Assembly: GCF_900104805.1 (NCBI RefSeq)
Contig: NZ_LT629751.1
Span: forward strand, 2,151,001 to 2,215,000
Source: Pseudomonas oryzae
GTDB taxonomy: Bacteria > Pseudomonadota > Gammaproteobacteria > Pseudomonadales > Pseudomonadaceae
Length of the DNA stretch: 64,000 nucleotides
Direction: 5' to 3'
Shown: piece by piece, positions 21,112-28,604 of the stretch
How the letters are laid out: each line of letters starts with the position of its first letter
Position numbering within the stretch: the first letter of the stretch is position 1
Position numbers and translations under genes: made by a program
The notes under the pieces: generated by a model
Told to the model about the DNA's origin: nothing
Seen by the model: the letters and a program-made list of their open reading frames with translations, nothing else
Databases searched by the model: none

Positions 21112-21125
21112 TTGACCATAATCAA
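21112..21125. promoter_or_regulatory. Anr/Fnr/Dnr-type binding site
   Basis: TTGACCATAATCAA matches the consensus TTGAT-N4-ATCAA at nine of ten positions. It lies 95 nt before the BCAM0308-family start and 148 nt before the divergent phosphoribosyltransferase start. The spacing fits activation of at least the rightward gene under low oxygen. Which Fnr-type regulator binds cannot be told. Confidence 0.7.
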
Positions 21126-21220
21126 CCCGTCCCCCGCAGGGCTTTTCAAGACTGCAAGGGACATGCAACGGCCATGGGAGATCCATGGCCGGCCGAAGAA
21201 CCTTTCAGCGGGAGTCGGTT

Positions 21221-21709
21221 ATGGACAAGCACCAGCAGGGCCACAAAGAGACGCTGAACCAGCCTCAGCACCATGATCGCGACAAGGCCCACCAACACCT
21301 GGCGGGCAGCGCCCACTGCACCGGCTGCGACGCCTACTTCAACGCCGGACGCTGGTCATGGCAGCGCACGGCCGGCAGCCAGCCCGAAGACACCACCTGC
21401 CCGGCCTGCCAGCGCATCGCCGCCAACGACGCCGCCGGCAACGTGGTCCTGTCGGGGGCTTTCCTGCAGGCGCACCGCGAGGAAATCCTCAACCTGATCC
21501 GCAATACCGAGGAGATGGAGCGCAAGGAGCACGCCCTGGAGCGGTTGATCGGCATCAGCGAGGAAGACGGCAAGGTGATGGTCGGCACCACGGGCATCCA
21601 CCTGGCCAACCGCATCGGCCACGCCCTGGAAGCGGCCTACGACGGCAGCGTGAAGTACACCTACACCGAGAACGAAACCCACCTGGACGTGACCTGGGAA
21701 CGCAACTGA
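21221..21709 (+). CDS. BCAM0308 family protein
   Basis: This 162-aa soluble protein has a Gln/His-rich N-terminus, a zinc-ribbon-like CTGCDAYF ... CPACQRI pair (residues about 35-70) and a C-terminal alpha/beta part ending YTYTENETHLDVTWERN. It resembles the family named after BCAM0308, a gene in the low-oxygen-activated locus of Burkholderia cenocepacia; its biochemical role is unknown. The start at 21221 has GGGAG upstream; an earlier in-frame ATG at 21185 is less likely. The Anr/Fnr-type box upstream agrees with an oxygen-limited role. Confidence 0.75.
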   Translation: MDKHQQGHKETLNQPQHHDRDKAHQHLAGSAHCTGCDAYFNAGRWSWQRTAGSQPEDTTCPACQRIAANDAAGNVVLSGAFLQAHREEILNLIRNTEEMERKEHALERLIGISEEDGKVMVGTTGIHLANRIGHALEAAYDGSVKYTYTENETHLDVTWERN

Positions 21710-21728
21710 AGGAGCGGCCGGGCGGGTG

Positions 21729-22244
21729 TCAGGGCATGTGCGCCAGACGCTCCCCGGCCAGCACGCGGCGGGCGTCCAGATAGCGCTGTTGCCAGTAGCT
21801 GTCGTTGAGGCTGTCGAGCCGCACCGTACCGCCGCTGCTCGGCGCATGGACGAAGCGGTCCTCGCCGACATAGATGCCGGCATGACTGACCTGCCGGCCA
21901 CCGTTGGTGGCGAAGAACACCAGATCCCCCGAGCGCAGTTGCTGACGCGGCACCTGCGGCGCCGGCAGCGCGCTCATCTCGCGCGTGCTGCGCGGCAGCT
22001 GCAGTCCGGCGGCGTCGCGGTAGACGTAGCCGATCAGCCCGCTGCAGTCGAAGCCACTGTCCGGAGTATTGCCGCCCCAGCGATAGGGCGTGCCGACCAG
22101 ACCGATGGCGCGGAACAGCACATCCTCGGCCTGCGGCGACGGTGCGGGAACGGAAACACTGGGAGGGGGAAGCGGCGCCCGGGAAGAACAGGCGCCAAGA
22201 AAGAGTGCAGCGAGGATGCAGGCGAGACGAGCCGGGGCGGTCAT
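21729..22244 (-). CDS. NlpC/P60 family lipoprotein (C40 peptidase)
   Basis: This 171-aa lipoprotein has the lipobox LGAC, a proline-rich linker, then an NlpC/P60 domain with catalytic Cys in SGFDCSGLIGYVY, His in QVSHAGIYVG and the third residue in FVHAPSSG. It should cleave peptide stems of peptidoglycan while anchored in a membrane. The ATG at 22244 was used; the codon 9 nt upstream in frame is TTG. It stands next to a paralogue in the same orientation. Confidence 0.88.
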   Translation of the reverse strand: MTAPARLACILAALFLGACSSRAPLPPPSVSVPAPSPQAEDVLFRAIGLVGTPYRWGGNTPDSGFDCSGLIGYVYRDAAGLQLPRSTREMSALPAPQVPRQQLRSGDLVFFATNGGRQVSHAGIYVGEDRFVHAPSSGGTVRLDSLNDSYWQQRYLDARRVLAGERLAHMP

Positions 22245-22315
22245 GGTGGGCAAATCCCTGCGCTAAATACTCTGACCCTAGCTGCGCTGGTCGCCGTTAT
22301 GCAAGCTGCATGACG

Positions 22316-22339
22316 ACAAAGCGCCGCTTATAGCGGCGC
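22316..22339 (-). terminator. Rho-independent terminator after the upstream NlpC/P60 gene
   Basis: On the minus strand GCGCCGC-TATAA-GCGGCGC (22321-22339) is a perfect 7-bp stem with a 5-nt loop, followed by TTTGT. It lies 6 nt past the stop codon of the gene at 22345-22923, separating the two NlpC/P60 genes transcriptionally. Confidence 0.75.
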
Positions 22340-22344
22340 CCTGC

Positions 22345-22923
22345 TCAGTCGATGACCCGCTTGGCCATCAGGTAGTGGTTGTTCCAGTAGTCGGTGGACA
22401 GCTTGTCCACCCTCACCCCGCCGCTGCGGGTGCTGGACGAGTGGATGAACTCGCCATCGCCGATATAGATGCCGGCGTGGTTCACCCGACCGCGGCTGGC
22501 GAAGAAGATCAGATCGCCCGGCTGCAGATCGTGGCGGGCCACCTTGGGCGCCGGCAGCTTGACCATCTCGCGGGTCGAGCGCGGCAGCTTGATGCCGGCC
22601 TCCTCGCGGAACAGGTAGCCGATGAAGCCGCTGCAGTCGAAGCCGGTGCTGGTCGAGGTGCCGCCGAAGCGGTAGGGGGTGCCGATCAGCGAGAAGCCGC
22701 GCACGAGGATGGCGCTGAGCGCCGGCAGCTCGTAGGGCTTGTCGTCCAGCAGCTGTTCTTCGATGCTGGATTCCTGCGCCTTGGCGGCGGCCTCGGCATC
22801 CAGTTCGAAGGACAGGCTTTGCTGCGAGCCATCGTAGGCACTGTGCTGCTGGGAGGTGCTGGCACAGGCGGTCAACAGGAGGGCCAGGGTAATTGGCACG
22901 AGGGGTGCGAAGCGTTTGAGCAT
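22345..22923 (-). CDS. NlpC/P60 family lipoprotein, Spr/MepS-like (C40 peptidase)
   Basis: This 192-aa lipoprotein has the lipobox LTAC, an acidic Gln/Ser-rich linker, then the hydrolase domain with TGFDCSGFIGYLF (Cys), RVNHAGIYIGDGEF (His) and FIHSSSTRSGG. It is closer in length and motifs to MepS-type endopeptidases that cut peptidoglycan cross-links for wall growth. The start codon ATG at 22923 (MLKRFAP) was used; GTG at 22929 is an alternative. Its paralogue lies 100 nt downstream. The two share TPYR-GG, FDCSG, LPRSTREM and AGIY-G. Confidence 0.88.
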   Translation of the reverse strand: MLKRFAPLVPITLALLLTACASTSQQHSAYDGSQQSLSFELDAEAAAKAQESSIEEQLLDDKPYELPALSAILVRGFSLIGTPYRFGGTSTSTGFDCSGFIGYLFREEAGIKLPRSTREMVKLPAPKVARHDLQPGDLIFFASRGRVNHAGIYIGDGEFIHSSSTRSGGVRVDKLSTDYWNNHYLMAKRVID

Positions 22924-23221
22924 GGGCACGACCGTGTCGTTGTAAAGTTTTTGAAATTCGATGGTGGGCGACTATGCCGGCTATCAAGTCAATTTGCAAA
23001 TTTTATCGTGCGGGATGTGACTTTGTAGGCTAGCAGCGCCGTCTGGCCGTTTCCGCTGCTCTCGGCAGCCCTGAAACCCGCGAAATAGAAGGCTTGCGCT
23101 CATCGACCGTAGAACACCGTGCGTAGCACGGCACAGCCTACGGGGCGCAGATGACGCTCTGGTTGCAGCCCGCCCGGCTGCGACCGAGCGCCGCAGCGGA
23201 GGGCATGCGGCGGCGCCCCGC
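22924..23221. other. Intergenic region with an inverted repeat
   Basis: This stretch of about 300 nt holds an AT-rich segment just before the NlpC/P60 gene (likely its promoter: TTGCAAATTTTATC on the plus strand) and a nested inverted repeat at 23107-23143 (CCGTAG ... CTACGG enclosing CCGTGC ... GCACGG). No gene is supported here. Confidence 0.5.
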
Positions 23222-23893
23222 TCAGTGATTGACGGTAAAGGCCAGCATCGCCGACAGCTGGCACAGCGGGCGACCGCTCTGCGCCTGCCAGGTATTGAAG
23301 GCCGCCTGTACGGCGGCGAGATCGCGCTGGCTGCTCGGCGCCTTGTCGACGATGCCCTGGGCCTTGAGCGCGGCGACCACGTCGTCGGTGGGGATGAAGG
23401 TGTCCTTGCCGGCCATGCGCAGGAAGCGCGGCGCGGACAGGCCGCCCAGCTGGCAGCCGTGCTTGCCGATCTGACGCCACAGCCCGACGATGTCGTCCAC
23501 CGGCCAGGCGGCCAGCCAGGCGCCGAAGCTGCCGTGCTCGCGGGCCACGTCGAGGACGAACTGGGCATTGCGCGGCACGCTCTTGAGTTTGGCCAGGTGG
23601 CGAATCAGGCGCTCGTCCTGCATCAGCCGCTCGAGGTGTTCGGCGCCCATCAGCACCACCTTGTGCGGATCGAAGGCAAAGAACGCCGCCTCGAAGGCCG
23701 GCCACTTGGCGTCCACCAGGCTGTGCTTGAGGCCGGTGCGGAACACCCGCAGGCTGAGCAGCGACAGGTAGCGGTCGTCAGTGATCGCGCGCAGCTCGTC
23801 GGCGCTCTTCGGCACCGGCAGGCGCGCCTCCAGCTCGGCGGCCGAGCCGAAACGGTTCAGACAGTATTCGTGGAGCCATTGGTAGTCGCGCAT
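23222..23893 (-). CDS. tag: DNA-3-methyladenine glycosylase I (Tag-like)
   Basis: This 223-aa protein belongs to the Tag group that removes alkylated adenine from DNA. It begins MRDYQWLHEYCLNRFGS, as pseudomonad homologues do. It contains YLSLLSLRVFRTGLKHSLVDAKWPAFEAAF, in which the aromatic/Glu pattern corresponds to the base pocket. It is a single gene with inverted-repeat DNA on both sides. The start at 23893 was chosen from family alignment; the open frame extends upstream through the repeat at 24006-24064 but that is not coding. Confidence 0.88.
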   Translation of the reverse strand: MRDYQWLHEYCLNRFGSAAELEARLPVPKSADELRAITDDRYLSLLSLRVFRTGLKHSLVDAKWPAFEAAFFAFDPHKVVLMGAEHLERLMQDERLIRHLAKLKSVPRNAQFVLDVAREHGSFGAWLAAWPVDDIVGLWRQIGKHGCQLGGLSAPRFLRMAGKDTFIPTDDVVAALKAQGIVDKAPSSQRDLAAVQAAFNTWQAQSGRPLCQLSAMLAFTVNH

Positions 23894-24005
23894 CTGCCCG
23901 TCCTGGCATGAGTGGGTGCCGGCCCGCCGCCAACCGGGCCGGCCAATTGAGGGCAACAGGTTGCCCGGCAAGGGCGGCGCAAGGCAAGCGGAGTCGGTTT
24001 CACTC

Positions 24006-24064
24006 TGTAGGGGCGAATTCATTCGCCGGCGCGGCCTCGTCAGGCGAATAAATTCGCCCCTACA
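24006..24064. repeat. Inverted repeat, family A (first copy)
   Basis: The arms TGTAGGGGCGAATTCATTCG and its near-perfect complement (CGAATAAATTCGCCCCTACA) flank a 15-nt centre. The same arms recur at 26363-26420 and, decayed, at 26984-27030. Such short palindromic elements are common between genes in pseudomonads and probably move with a transposase encoded elsewhere. Confidence 0.85.
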
Positions 24065-24141
24065 GCGAATCGCCCTCGGCTGTCGCCGGACGCCGCGATC
24101 TGCAACACTGCCCCGCCCCCTCCCGGACACCCCCCGCTGCC

Positions 24142-24459
24142 ATGACCCCGGCCGTGCAAACCTTTCTCGACTGCTGCCAGCGCATCCTGCACGGCGACGC
24201 CGCCCTGATCGAGCAGCTGCGCGCCGCGGGCTTCGCCTGCACGCCGGCGAGCTGGACCTTCAGCCTGCCGGCCCTGCATGCCTTTCTCGCTCCGCGGCTG
24301 GCGACCGGCGAAACATTGGAGTACCGCGCCTTCGTCCGCCAGCTGTTCGCCAGCCGGATCAACCTGGAGCTACACGAGCGCGGCGCGGAAATCGCCATCG
24401 CCGACAACCGCGGCAAGGTCAGTGCGAGTCTGTACTGCCTGCGTCGCCGGCCCGCCTGA
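24142..24459 (+). CDS. Small protein of unknown function
   Basis: The 105-aa protein is soluble, with no clear domain: FLDCCQRILHGDAALIEQLRAAGF at the start and LELHERGAEIAIADNRGKVSASLYCLRRR at the end. Its 3' end overlaps the convergent cobM by 41 nt. Coding potential looks real (good codon choice, plausible length), but no function can be given. Confidence 0.55.
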   Translation: MTPAVQTFLDCCQRILHGDAALIEQLRAAGFACTPASWTFSLPALHAFLAPRLATGETLEYRAFVRQLFASRINLELHERGAEIAIADNRGKVSASLYCLRRRPA

Positions 24460-25195
24460 ACAGGTGGCGGGTGTCCTGGTGGTAGAGCGCCGAGTCGGCG
24501 AAGCCCTCGGCGCCGAGCACCCGGCCGACCAGGATCAGCGCCGTGCGGCGAAAGCCCTTGGCGCGCACCCGCTGCTCGATATCGGCGAGGGTGCCGCTGA
24601 CCCAGTCCTGATCCGGCCAGCTGGCGCGGTGCACCACGGCGATCGGGCAGTCGCTGCCGTAGTGCGGCAACAGCTCGGCGACGATCCGGCCGAGATGCTG
24701 GACACCCAGATGGATGGCCATGGTGGCGCGGTGGCGCGCCAAGTCCCCCAACTGCTCGCCCTCGGGCATGTTCGATTTGCTGGCGTATCGGGTGAGGATC
24801 ACCGTCTGCGCTACCTCCGGCAGGGTCAGCTCGCTTTCCAGCAGGGCCGCGCAGGCCGAGGTGGCGGTGACGCCGGGCACGATCTCGAAGGCGATGCCCA
24901 GCGCGCGCAGCTGACGGATCTGCTCGCCGATGGCGCCGTACAGGGACGGATCGCCGGAGTGCACGCGGGCCACGTCCTGGCCGCGCGCGTCGGCGGCGCT
25001 GATCAGCGCGATGATCTCGTCCAGATGCAGTTCGGCGGTGTTGACCACCAGCTCGGCGCTATGCCCCTGCAGCACCGCCTCGGGGACCAGCGAGCCGGCG
25101 TAGAGGATCACCGGGCAACTGCGCAGCAGACGCTGACCCTTGACGGTGATCAGCTCGGGGTCGCCGGGGCCGGCGCCGATGAAATAGACAGTCAT
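24419..25195 (-). CDS. cobM: Precorrin-4 C11-methyltransferase (CobM)
   Basis: This 258-aa SAM-dependent methyltransferase of the corrin family has the N-terminal [18 protein letters not shown] and the SAM-loop VHSGDPSLYGAIGEQ near residue 82, followed by VPGVTATSACAALLESELTLPEVAQTVILTR. It methylates C-11 in cobalamin synthesis. It is the last gene of the cbtB-cbtA-cobE-cobM run and should be under the cobalamin riboswitch before cbtB. It lies 14 nt after cobE. Confidence 0.93.
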   Translation of the reverse strand: MTVYFIGAGPGDPELITVKGQRLLRSCPVILYAGSLVPEAVLQGHSAELVVNTAELHLDEIIALISAADARGQDVARVHSGDPSLYGAIGEQIRQLRALGIAFEIVPGVTATSACAALLESELTLPEVAQTVILTRYASKSNMPEGEQLGDLARHRATMAIHLGVQHLGRIVAELLPHYGSDCPIAVVHRASWPDQDWVSGTLADIEQRVRAKGFRRTALILVGRVLGAEGFADSALYHQDTRHLFRRAGDAGSTDSH

Positions 25196-25209
25196 GGAGA
25201 CTCCAGGAA

Positions 25210-25605
25210 TCAGACTATGGCGATCGCCAGTGTGGCGCGGGCACTGCTGCTCCTGGCGCAGAGCAGCCTGGCCCGGCCCCCCGTGAGGGCCTCGGCCTGG
25301 GCCAGGGCGCTGGCCTCGGCCACCCCGGCGCTGCCGGTGATGCGCAGGGACAGGACGGAGTGCCGGCTCAGGCGCTCGTGGTAGCGGGCGAGCCGTGCAG
25401 CCGGCAGCAGCGCCAGCGGCAGGCCCAGGTGCTCGGCCAGCTCGCGCAGGCCGGCTTCGTCGGCCTTGTGCGCGCTGCTGGCCAGGCAGTCCAGGTCAGC
25501 CGCCTGCAGGCCCTGCTGGCGCAAGGTCTGCTCCAGCAGCTCCAGCAGCTCGCCCATCGAACAGCCGCGCCGACAGCCGAGGCCGACGACGTGCCGCACG
25601 CTCAT
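25210..25605 (-). CDS. cobE: CobE / CbiG C-terminal-domain protein
   Basis: This 131-aa protein matches CobE, equivalent to the C-terminal part of CbiG: VVGLGCRRGCSMGELLELLEQ at the start, a conserved SAHKADEAGLRELAEHLGLPL segment and TGSAGVAEASALA. It assists aerobic cobalamin synthesis. Its start overlaps the cbtA stop in an ATGA, so the pair is coupled. Confidence 0.88.
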   Translation of the reverse strand: MSVRHVVGLGCRRGCSMGELLELLEQTLRQQGLQAADLDCLASSAHKADEAGLRELAEHLGLPLALLPAARLARYHERLSRHSVLSLRITGSAGVAEASALAQAEALTGGRARLLCARSSSARATLAIAIV

Positions 25606-26309
25606 GCGCTGCGCGCGCGGCTGTGGAACCAGGCCGCGGCCAGGCCCAGGGCGGACCAGAACAGCGCGTTGGTCAGCAGCGAGGCGACGACGAACTCCTG
25701 CGCCAGGGCGGCCGGCGCCAGGCTCACGTGCACCTCCGGCTGCGGCGCGCCGACCAGGTGTGGCAGCGCCAGCAAGGGCACGCCGGCGAGGCGCCACGTC
25801 CAGTCGCGACCGAAGGCCAGCAGGCCCAGGCCGACGGCGGTCGCCGTGGCGGTACCGAGCCACCAGTACTGGCGCAGCAGCAGATCGGCAGCCTCGGTGC
25901 CCGGCAATTCCGGCGGCAGGCCGGCGGACGGCGCCAGCGAGAAGGTGGCGAAACCGCCGAGCCCCCACAGCAGCCCCTGCCAGCTGCGCCCCGGCGCGCG
26001 CAGGGTGAACAGGCCCGCCAGCATCAGGGCGAAGCCAACCGCCACCACCAGATTGCTCAGCCCGGTGGACAGCAGGCGCTGCCAGCCGTCCTCGGGCGCC
26101 CAGGCCTCTGCCCCGTGCTCGTGGCCGGCGGCATGCGCGTGGTCGTGAGCAGCCTCAGCAGCGGCAGGCTCGTGTCCGGCGCTCGCGCCGGTTTCGTAGG
26201 TTTCCGCCTGCAGGATCAGCGGGCTGACCCACAGGCTTTGCAGCAGGGTCAGCACGATGGCGGCGAACAGGCCGGCGAAACCGGCCGTTTGGGCGATGCG
26301 TTTGATCAT
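25602..26309 (-). CDS. cbtA: CbtA family predicted cobalt transporter
   Basis: This 235-aa membrane protein has about six helices and a long His-rich outer loop (HEPAAAEAAHDHAHAAGHEHG) between helices 1 and 2, suited to metal capture. The family is predicted to import cobalt and is usually under cobalamin riboswitches together with CbtB. Its start follows GAGAAG. A family A inverted repeat sits between it and cbtB. Confidence 0.9.
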   Translation of the reverse strand: MIKRIAQTAGFAGLFAAIVLTLLQSLWVSPLILQAETYETGASAGHEPAAAEAAHDHAHAAGHEHGAEAWAPEDGWQRLLSTGLSNLVVAVGFALMLAGLFTLRAPGRSWQGLLWGLGGFATFSLAPSAGLPPELPGTEAADLLLRQYWWLGTATATAVGLGLLAFGRDWTWRLAGVPLLALPHLVGAPQPEVHVSLAPAALAQEFVVASLLTNALFWSALGLAAAWFHSRARSA

Positions 26310-26362
26310 CGACAGAACTTCTCGAGGCTGGGGCGCGATGGCACAGAGCCACCACATGCGCC

Positions 26363-26420
26363 TGTAGGGGCGAATTCATTCGCCAAAATCCCCCGCGAAG
26401 GCGAATGAATTCGCCCCTAC
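26363..26420. repeat. Inverted repeat, family A (second copy)
   Basis: Arms TGTAGGGGCGAATTCATTCG and GCGAATGAATTCGCCCCTAC flank a 14-nt centre. It sits in the 127-nt gap between cbtB and cbtA, so in RNA it would form a long hairpin inside the operon message. Confidence 0.85.
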
Positions 26421-26436
26421 CGAGCGGGAGCATGGC

Positions 26437-26622
26437 TCAGTGGCAGGGAAACGCCGCGCTGTGCCGGGTGTCGTGGGCAGCGTTGTGCACCACTTCGAGG
26501 TGCGAGAAGCCGGCGACGAAGATCAGCGCCGCGCCGAGCAGGCAGCTGCCGACGGCGAGGAGCAGGCGTTGCGAGAGAGGGAGGGTGACGGAGGCGGAAG
26601 ACGATAGTGCGCTGCTGGACAT
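26437..26622 (-). CDS. cbtB: CbtB family predicted cobalt transporter subunit
   Basis: This 61-aa protein has a single membrane helix (LLLAVGSCLLGAALIFVAGF) and a C-terminal His-rich tail (VVHNAAHDTRHSAAFPCH) that marks CbtB. It partners CbtA. It is the first gene after the minus-strand cobalamin riboswitch. A start codon with AGAAGG upstream is present. Confidence 0.92.
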   Translation of the reverse strand: MSSSALSSSASVTLPLSQRLLLAVGSCLLGAALIFVAGFSHLEVVHNAAHDTRHSAAFPCH

Positions 26623-26731
26623 GAGCTGACCTTCTGATGAGGTGAAAAACGGCGCAGAAGGAACGCAGCACGAGCAGGCCCACAGGGCCAGATCCGGCGC
26701 GCACCCGCCCGCCGCGGGTTGCCAAACGAGG

Positions 26732-26918
26732 ATTCAGGCCGGTCTCCGGGCTTGCGACGCCTTTGCAGGAACCGGGTCGGCCTTCCCATGCACGAGGCAC
26801 AGTGGCGTGGATGACCCTTCGATCGCTTACCGTTGCGGGGGCAGCGCCGGACTCGTCTCGTCAGAGACCCACCGGCTTCCCGTTTCACCTCGCGCACGGC
26901 GGCGCGAGACACCTGAAA
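26732..26918 (-). ncRNA. Cobalamin riboswitch 1 (controls cbtB-cbtA-cobE-cobM)
   Basis: On the minus strand: P1 ends TTCAGG and CCTGAA close the element. The core GGGAAGCCGGTG, the B12 box GCTGCCCCCGCAACGGTAA and a later GTGCCTCGTGCATGGGAAGG are all present. It lies 110 nt before cbtB. When cobalamin is plentiful it should shut down cobalt uptake and the downstream cob genes. Confidence 0.93.
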
Positions 26919-26983
26919 CAGCTTTTTCTAGAACAGCACGCAGCCCCCGCCAGCGTCAACCGCGACGGTTGGCCGACCGGGAA

Positions 26984-27030
26984 TACAGGGGAGAATTCAC
27001 TCGCCTGCGCGCGGCCTTTAGACGAATGAA
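26984..27030. repeat. Decayed family A inverted repeat
   Basis: TACAGGGGAGAATTCACTCGCC resembles the left arm of the family A element with a few changes, and GACGAATGA is left of the right arm. The full right arm is gone. It lies between two divergent cobalamin riboswitches. Confidence 0.55.
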
Positions 27031-27052
27031 GCGGTTATGCCTGCGTGAGGCC

Positions 27053-27105
27053 GTAGGATGGGCTTCAGCCCACCAAAGGGCAGCGTGGGCTAAAGCCCAC
27101 CCTAC
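27053..27105. repeat. Inverted repeat, family B
   Basis: GTAGGATGGGCTTCAGCCCA and TGGGCTAAAGCCCACCCTAC are complementary arms around a short spacer. This is a type of intergenic palindrome widespread in pseudomonads. With the decayed family A element it fills the roughly 340 nt between the two divergent riboswitches, which otherwise hold only promoters. Confidence 0.8.
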
Positions 27106-27263
27106 GAGGCTGCCCACCCCAGCAAGATGCCTTGGCAAAAGTTTCCGGGCTCATAGCCGATGAATGCGCCTCTACGCGCCGCGAACCGGGCGCCCTACTG
27201 TTCATGCGCCTACCCCACCGCCACGGTTGACCTGCCCGCAGCCACTGCGTAGCCTTCGCGCCT

Positions 27264-27432
27264 TCGAGGTTCTCCGGCCCCCTCTGGCCGGAGCTAAGAG
27301 GGAACACGGTGAAGCCGTGGCTGCCCCCGCAACTGTGAACGGTCAACGCCCCTTCGATGGACCACTGCCTGCCGGCGGGAAGGTGAAGGGGATGCGCGAT
27401 GCGCCAGCCGTGAGCCAGGAGACCTGCCTCGC
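27264..27432 (+). ncRNA. Cobalamin riboswitch 2 (controls cobW-cobN)
   Basis: CGAGGT at 27265 pairs with GCCTCG at 27426 to close the element. The AGAGGGAACACGGTG core, GTGGCTGCCCCCGCAACTGT (B12 box) and GGGAAGGTGAAGGGG are canonical. The 3' end GAGCCAGGAGACCTGCC is the typical P1/P2 side. cobW starts 114 nt downstream. Confidence 0.95.
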
Positions 27433-27545
27433 AAGAACTTCAACTGTCCGGGCGGGGTGATCCGGTGGTGCTTGGCCTGCGCGTGCTCGACTGCGCGGCC
27501 CGCCCCTGCCCGTCCGTCACTCCCACCGACGCTCCGGGGCCCTCG

Positions 27546-28598
27546 ATGAAATCCCTCGCCAAACTTCCCGTCACCATCGTCACCGGCTTCCTCGGCGCCG
27601 GCAAAACCACCCTGCTGCGCCACATGCTCGGCCATGCCGAAGGCCGGCGCATCGCGGTGATCGTCAACGAGTTCGGCGAACTGGGCATCGACGGCGAAAT
27701 CCTCAAGCAATGCGCGATCGGCTGCTCGGAAGAGGAAGCCAGCGGTCGGGTCTTCGAGCTGGCCAACGGCTGCCTGTGCTGCACCGTGCAGGAAGAATTC
27801 TTCCCGGTGATGCGCGAGCTGGTCGCCCGCCGCGGCGAGCTCGACCACATCCTCATCGAGACCTCCGGCCTGGCCCTGCCCAAGCCGCTGGTGCAGGCCT
27901 TCAACTGGCCGGAAATCCGTAACGCCTGCACCGTCGACGCGGTGATCACCGTGGTCGACAGCCCGGCCGTGGCCGCCGGCACCTTCGCCGCCTTCCCCGA
28001 GCAGGTCGACGCCCAGCGCAAGCAGGACCCCAACCTCGACCACGAGTCGCCGCTGCACGAGCTGTTCGCCGACCAGCTGGCCAGCGCCGACCTGGTCATC
28101 CTCAACAAGGCCGACCTGCTCGACGCCGAGGCGCTGGCCGCGGTGCGCATGGAAGTCGCCGAGGAGCTGCCGCCGGCGGTCAAGGTCGTCGAGGCCCACG
28201 GCGGCGAGCTGCCGCTGGACGTGCTGCTCGGCCTCAACTGCGAGACCGAGCTGCACATCGACGGCCGCCGCACCCACCACGACGAGGAGGACGAGGACCA
28301 CGACCACGAGGAGTTCGACTCCTTCGCCGTGGAGCTGCCCGCGGCCGACGAGACGCGCCTGCTGCAAGCGCTGAAGGACGCGGTCGCCAGCCACGGCATC
28401 CTGCGCATCAAGGGCTTCGCCGCCATCCCCGGCAAGCCGATGCGCCTGCTGCTGCAGGGCGTTGGCCAGCGCTTCGACAAGCACTTCGACCGCGCCTGGC
28501 AGGCCGACGAGGCGCGCCTCACCCGCCTGGTGGTGATCGGCCAGGCGCTGGACCAGGCGGCCATCGCCGCCGAACTGCAGGCGGCGCTGGCCGGCTGA
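27546..28598 (+). CDS. cobW: Cobalamin synthesis GTPase/metallochaperone CobW
   Basis: This 350-aa G3E-family GTPase has Walker A VTGFLGAGKTTLLRH, the metal motif NGCLCCTVQ (CxCC), ETSGLALPKPL, NKADLLD and a His/Asp/Glu-rich metal stretch (HHDEEDEDHDHEEFD) in the linker. It is thought to deliver cobalt to the CobN chelatase. The ATG at 27546 lies at the expected distance before PVTIVTGF; an in-frame upstream extension overlaps the leader. cobN follows 6 nt later. Confidence 0.95.
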   Translation: MKSLAKLPVTIVTGFLGAGKTTLLRHMLGHAEGRRIAVIVNEFGELGIDGEILKQCAIGCSEEEASGRVFELANGCLCCTVQEEFFPVMRELVARRGELDHILIETSGLALPKPLVQAFNWPEIRNACTVDAVITVVDSPAVAAGTFAAFPEQVDAQRKQDPNLDHESPLHELFADQLASADLVILNKADLLDAEALAAVRMEVAEELPPAVKVVEAHGGELPLDVLLGLNCETELHIDGRRTHHDEEDEDHDHEEFDSFAVELPAADETRLLQALKDAVASHGILRIKGFAAIPGKPMRLLLQGVGQRFDKHFDRAWQADEARLTRLVVIGQALDQAAIAAELQAALAG

Positions 28599-28604
28599 TC
28601 TCCC

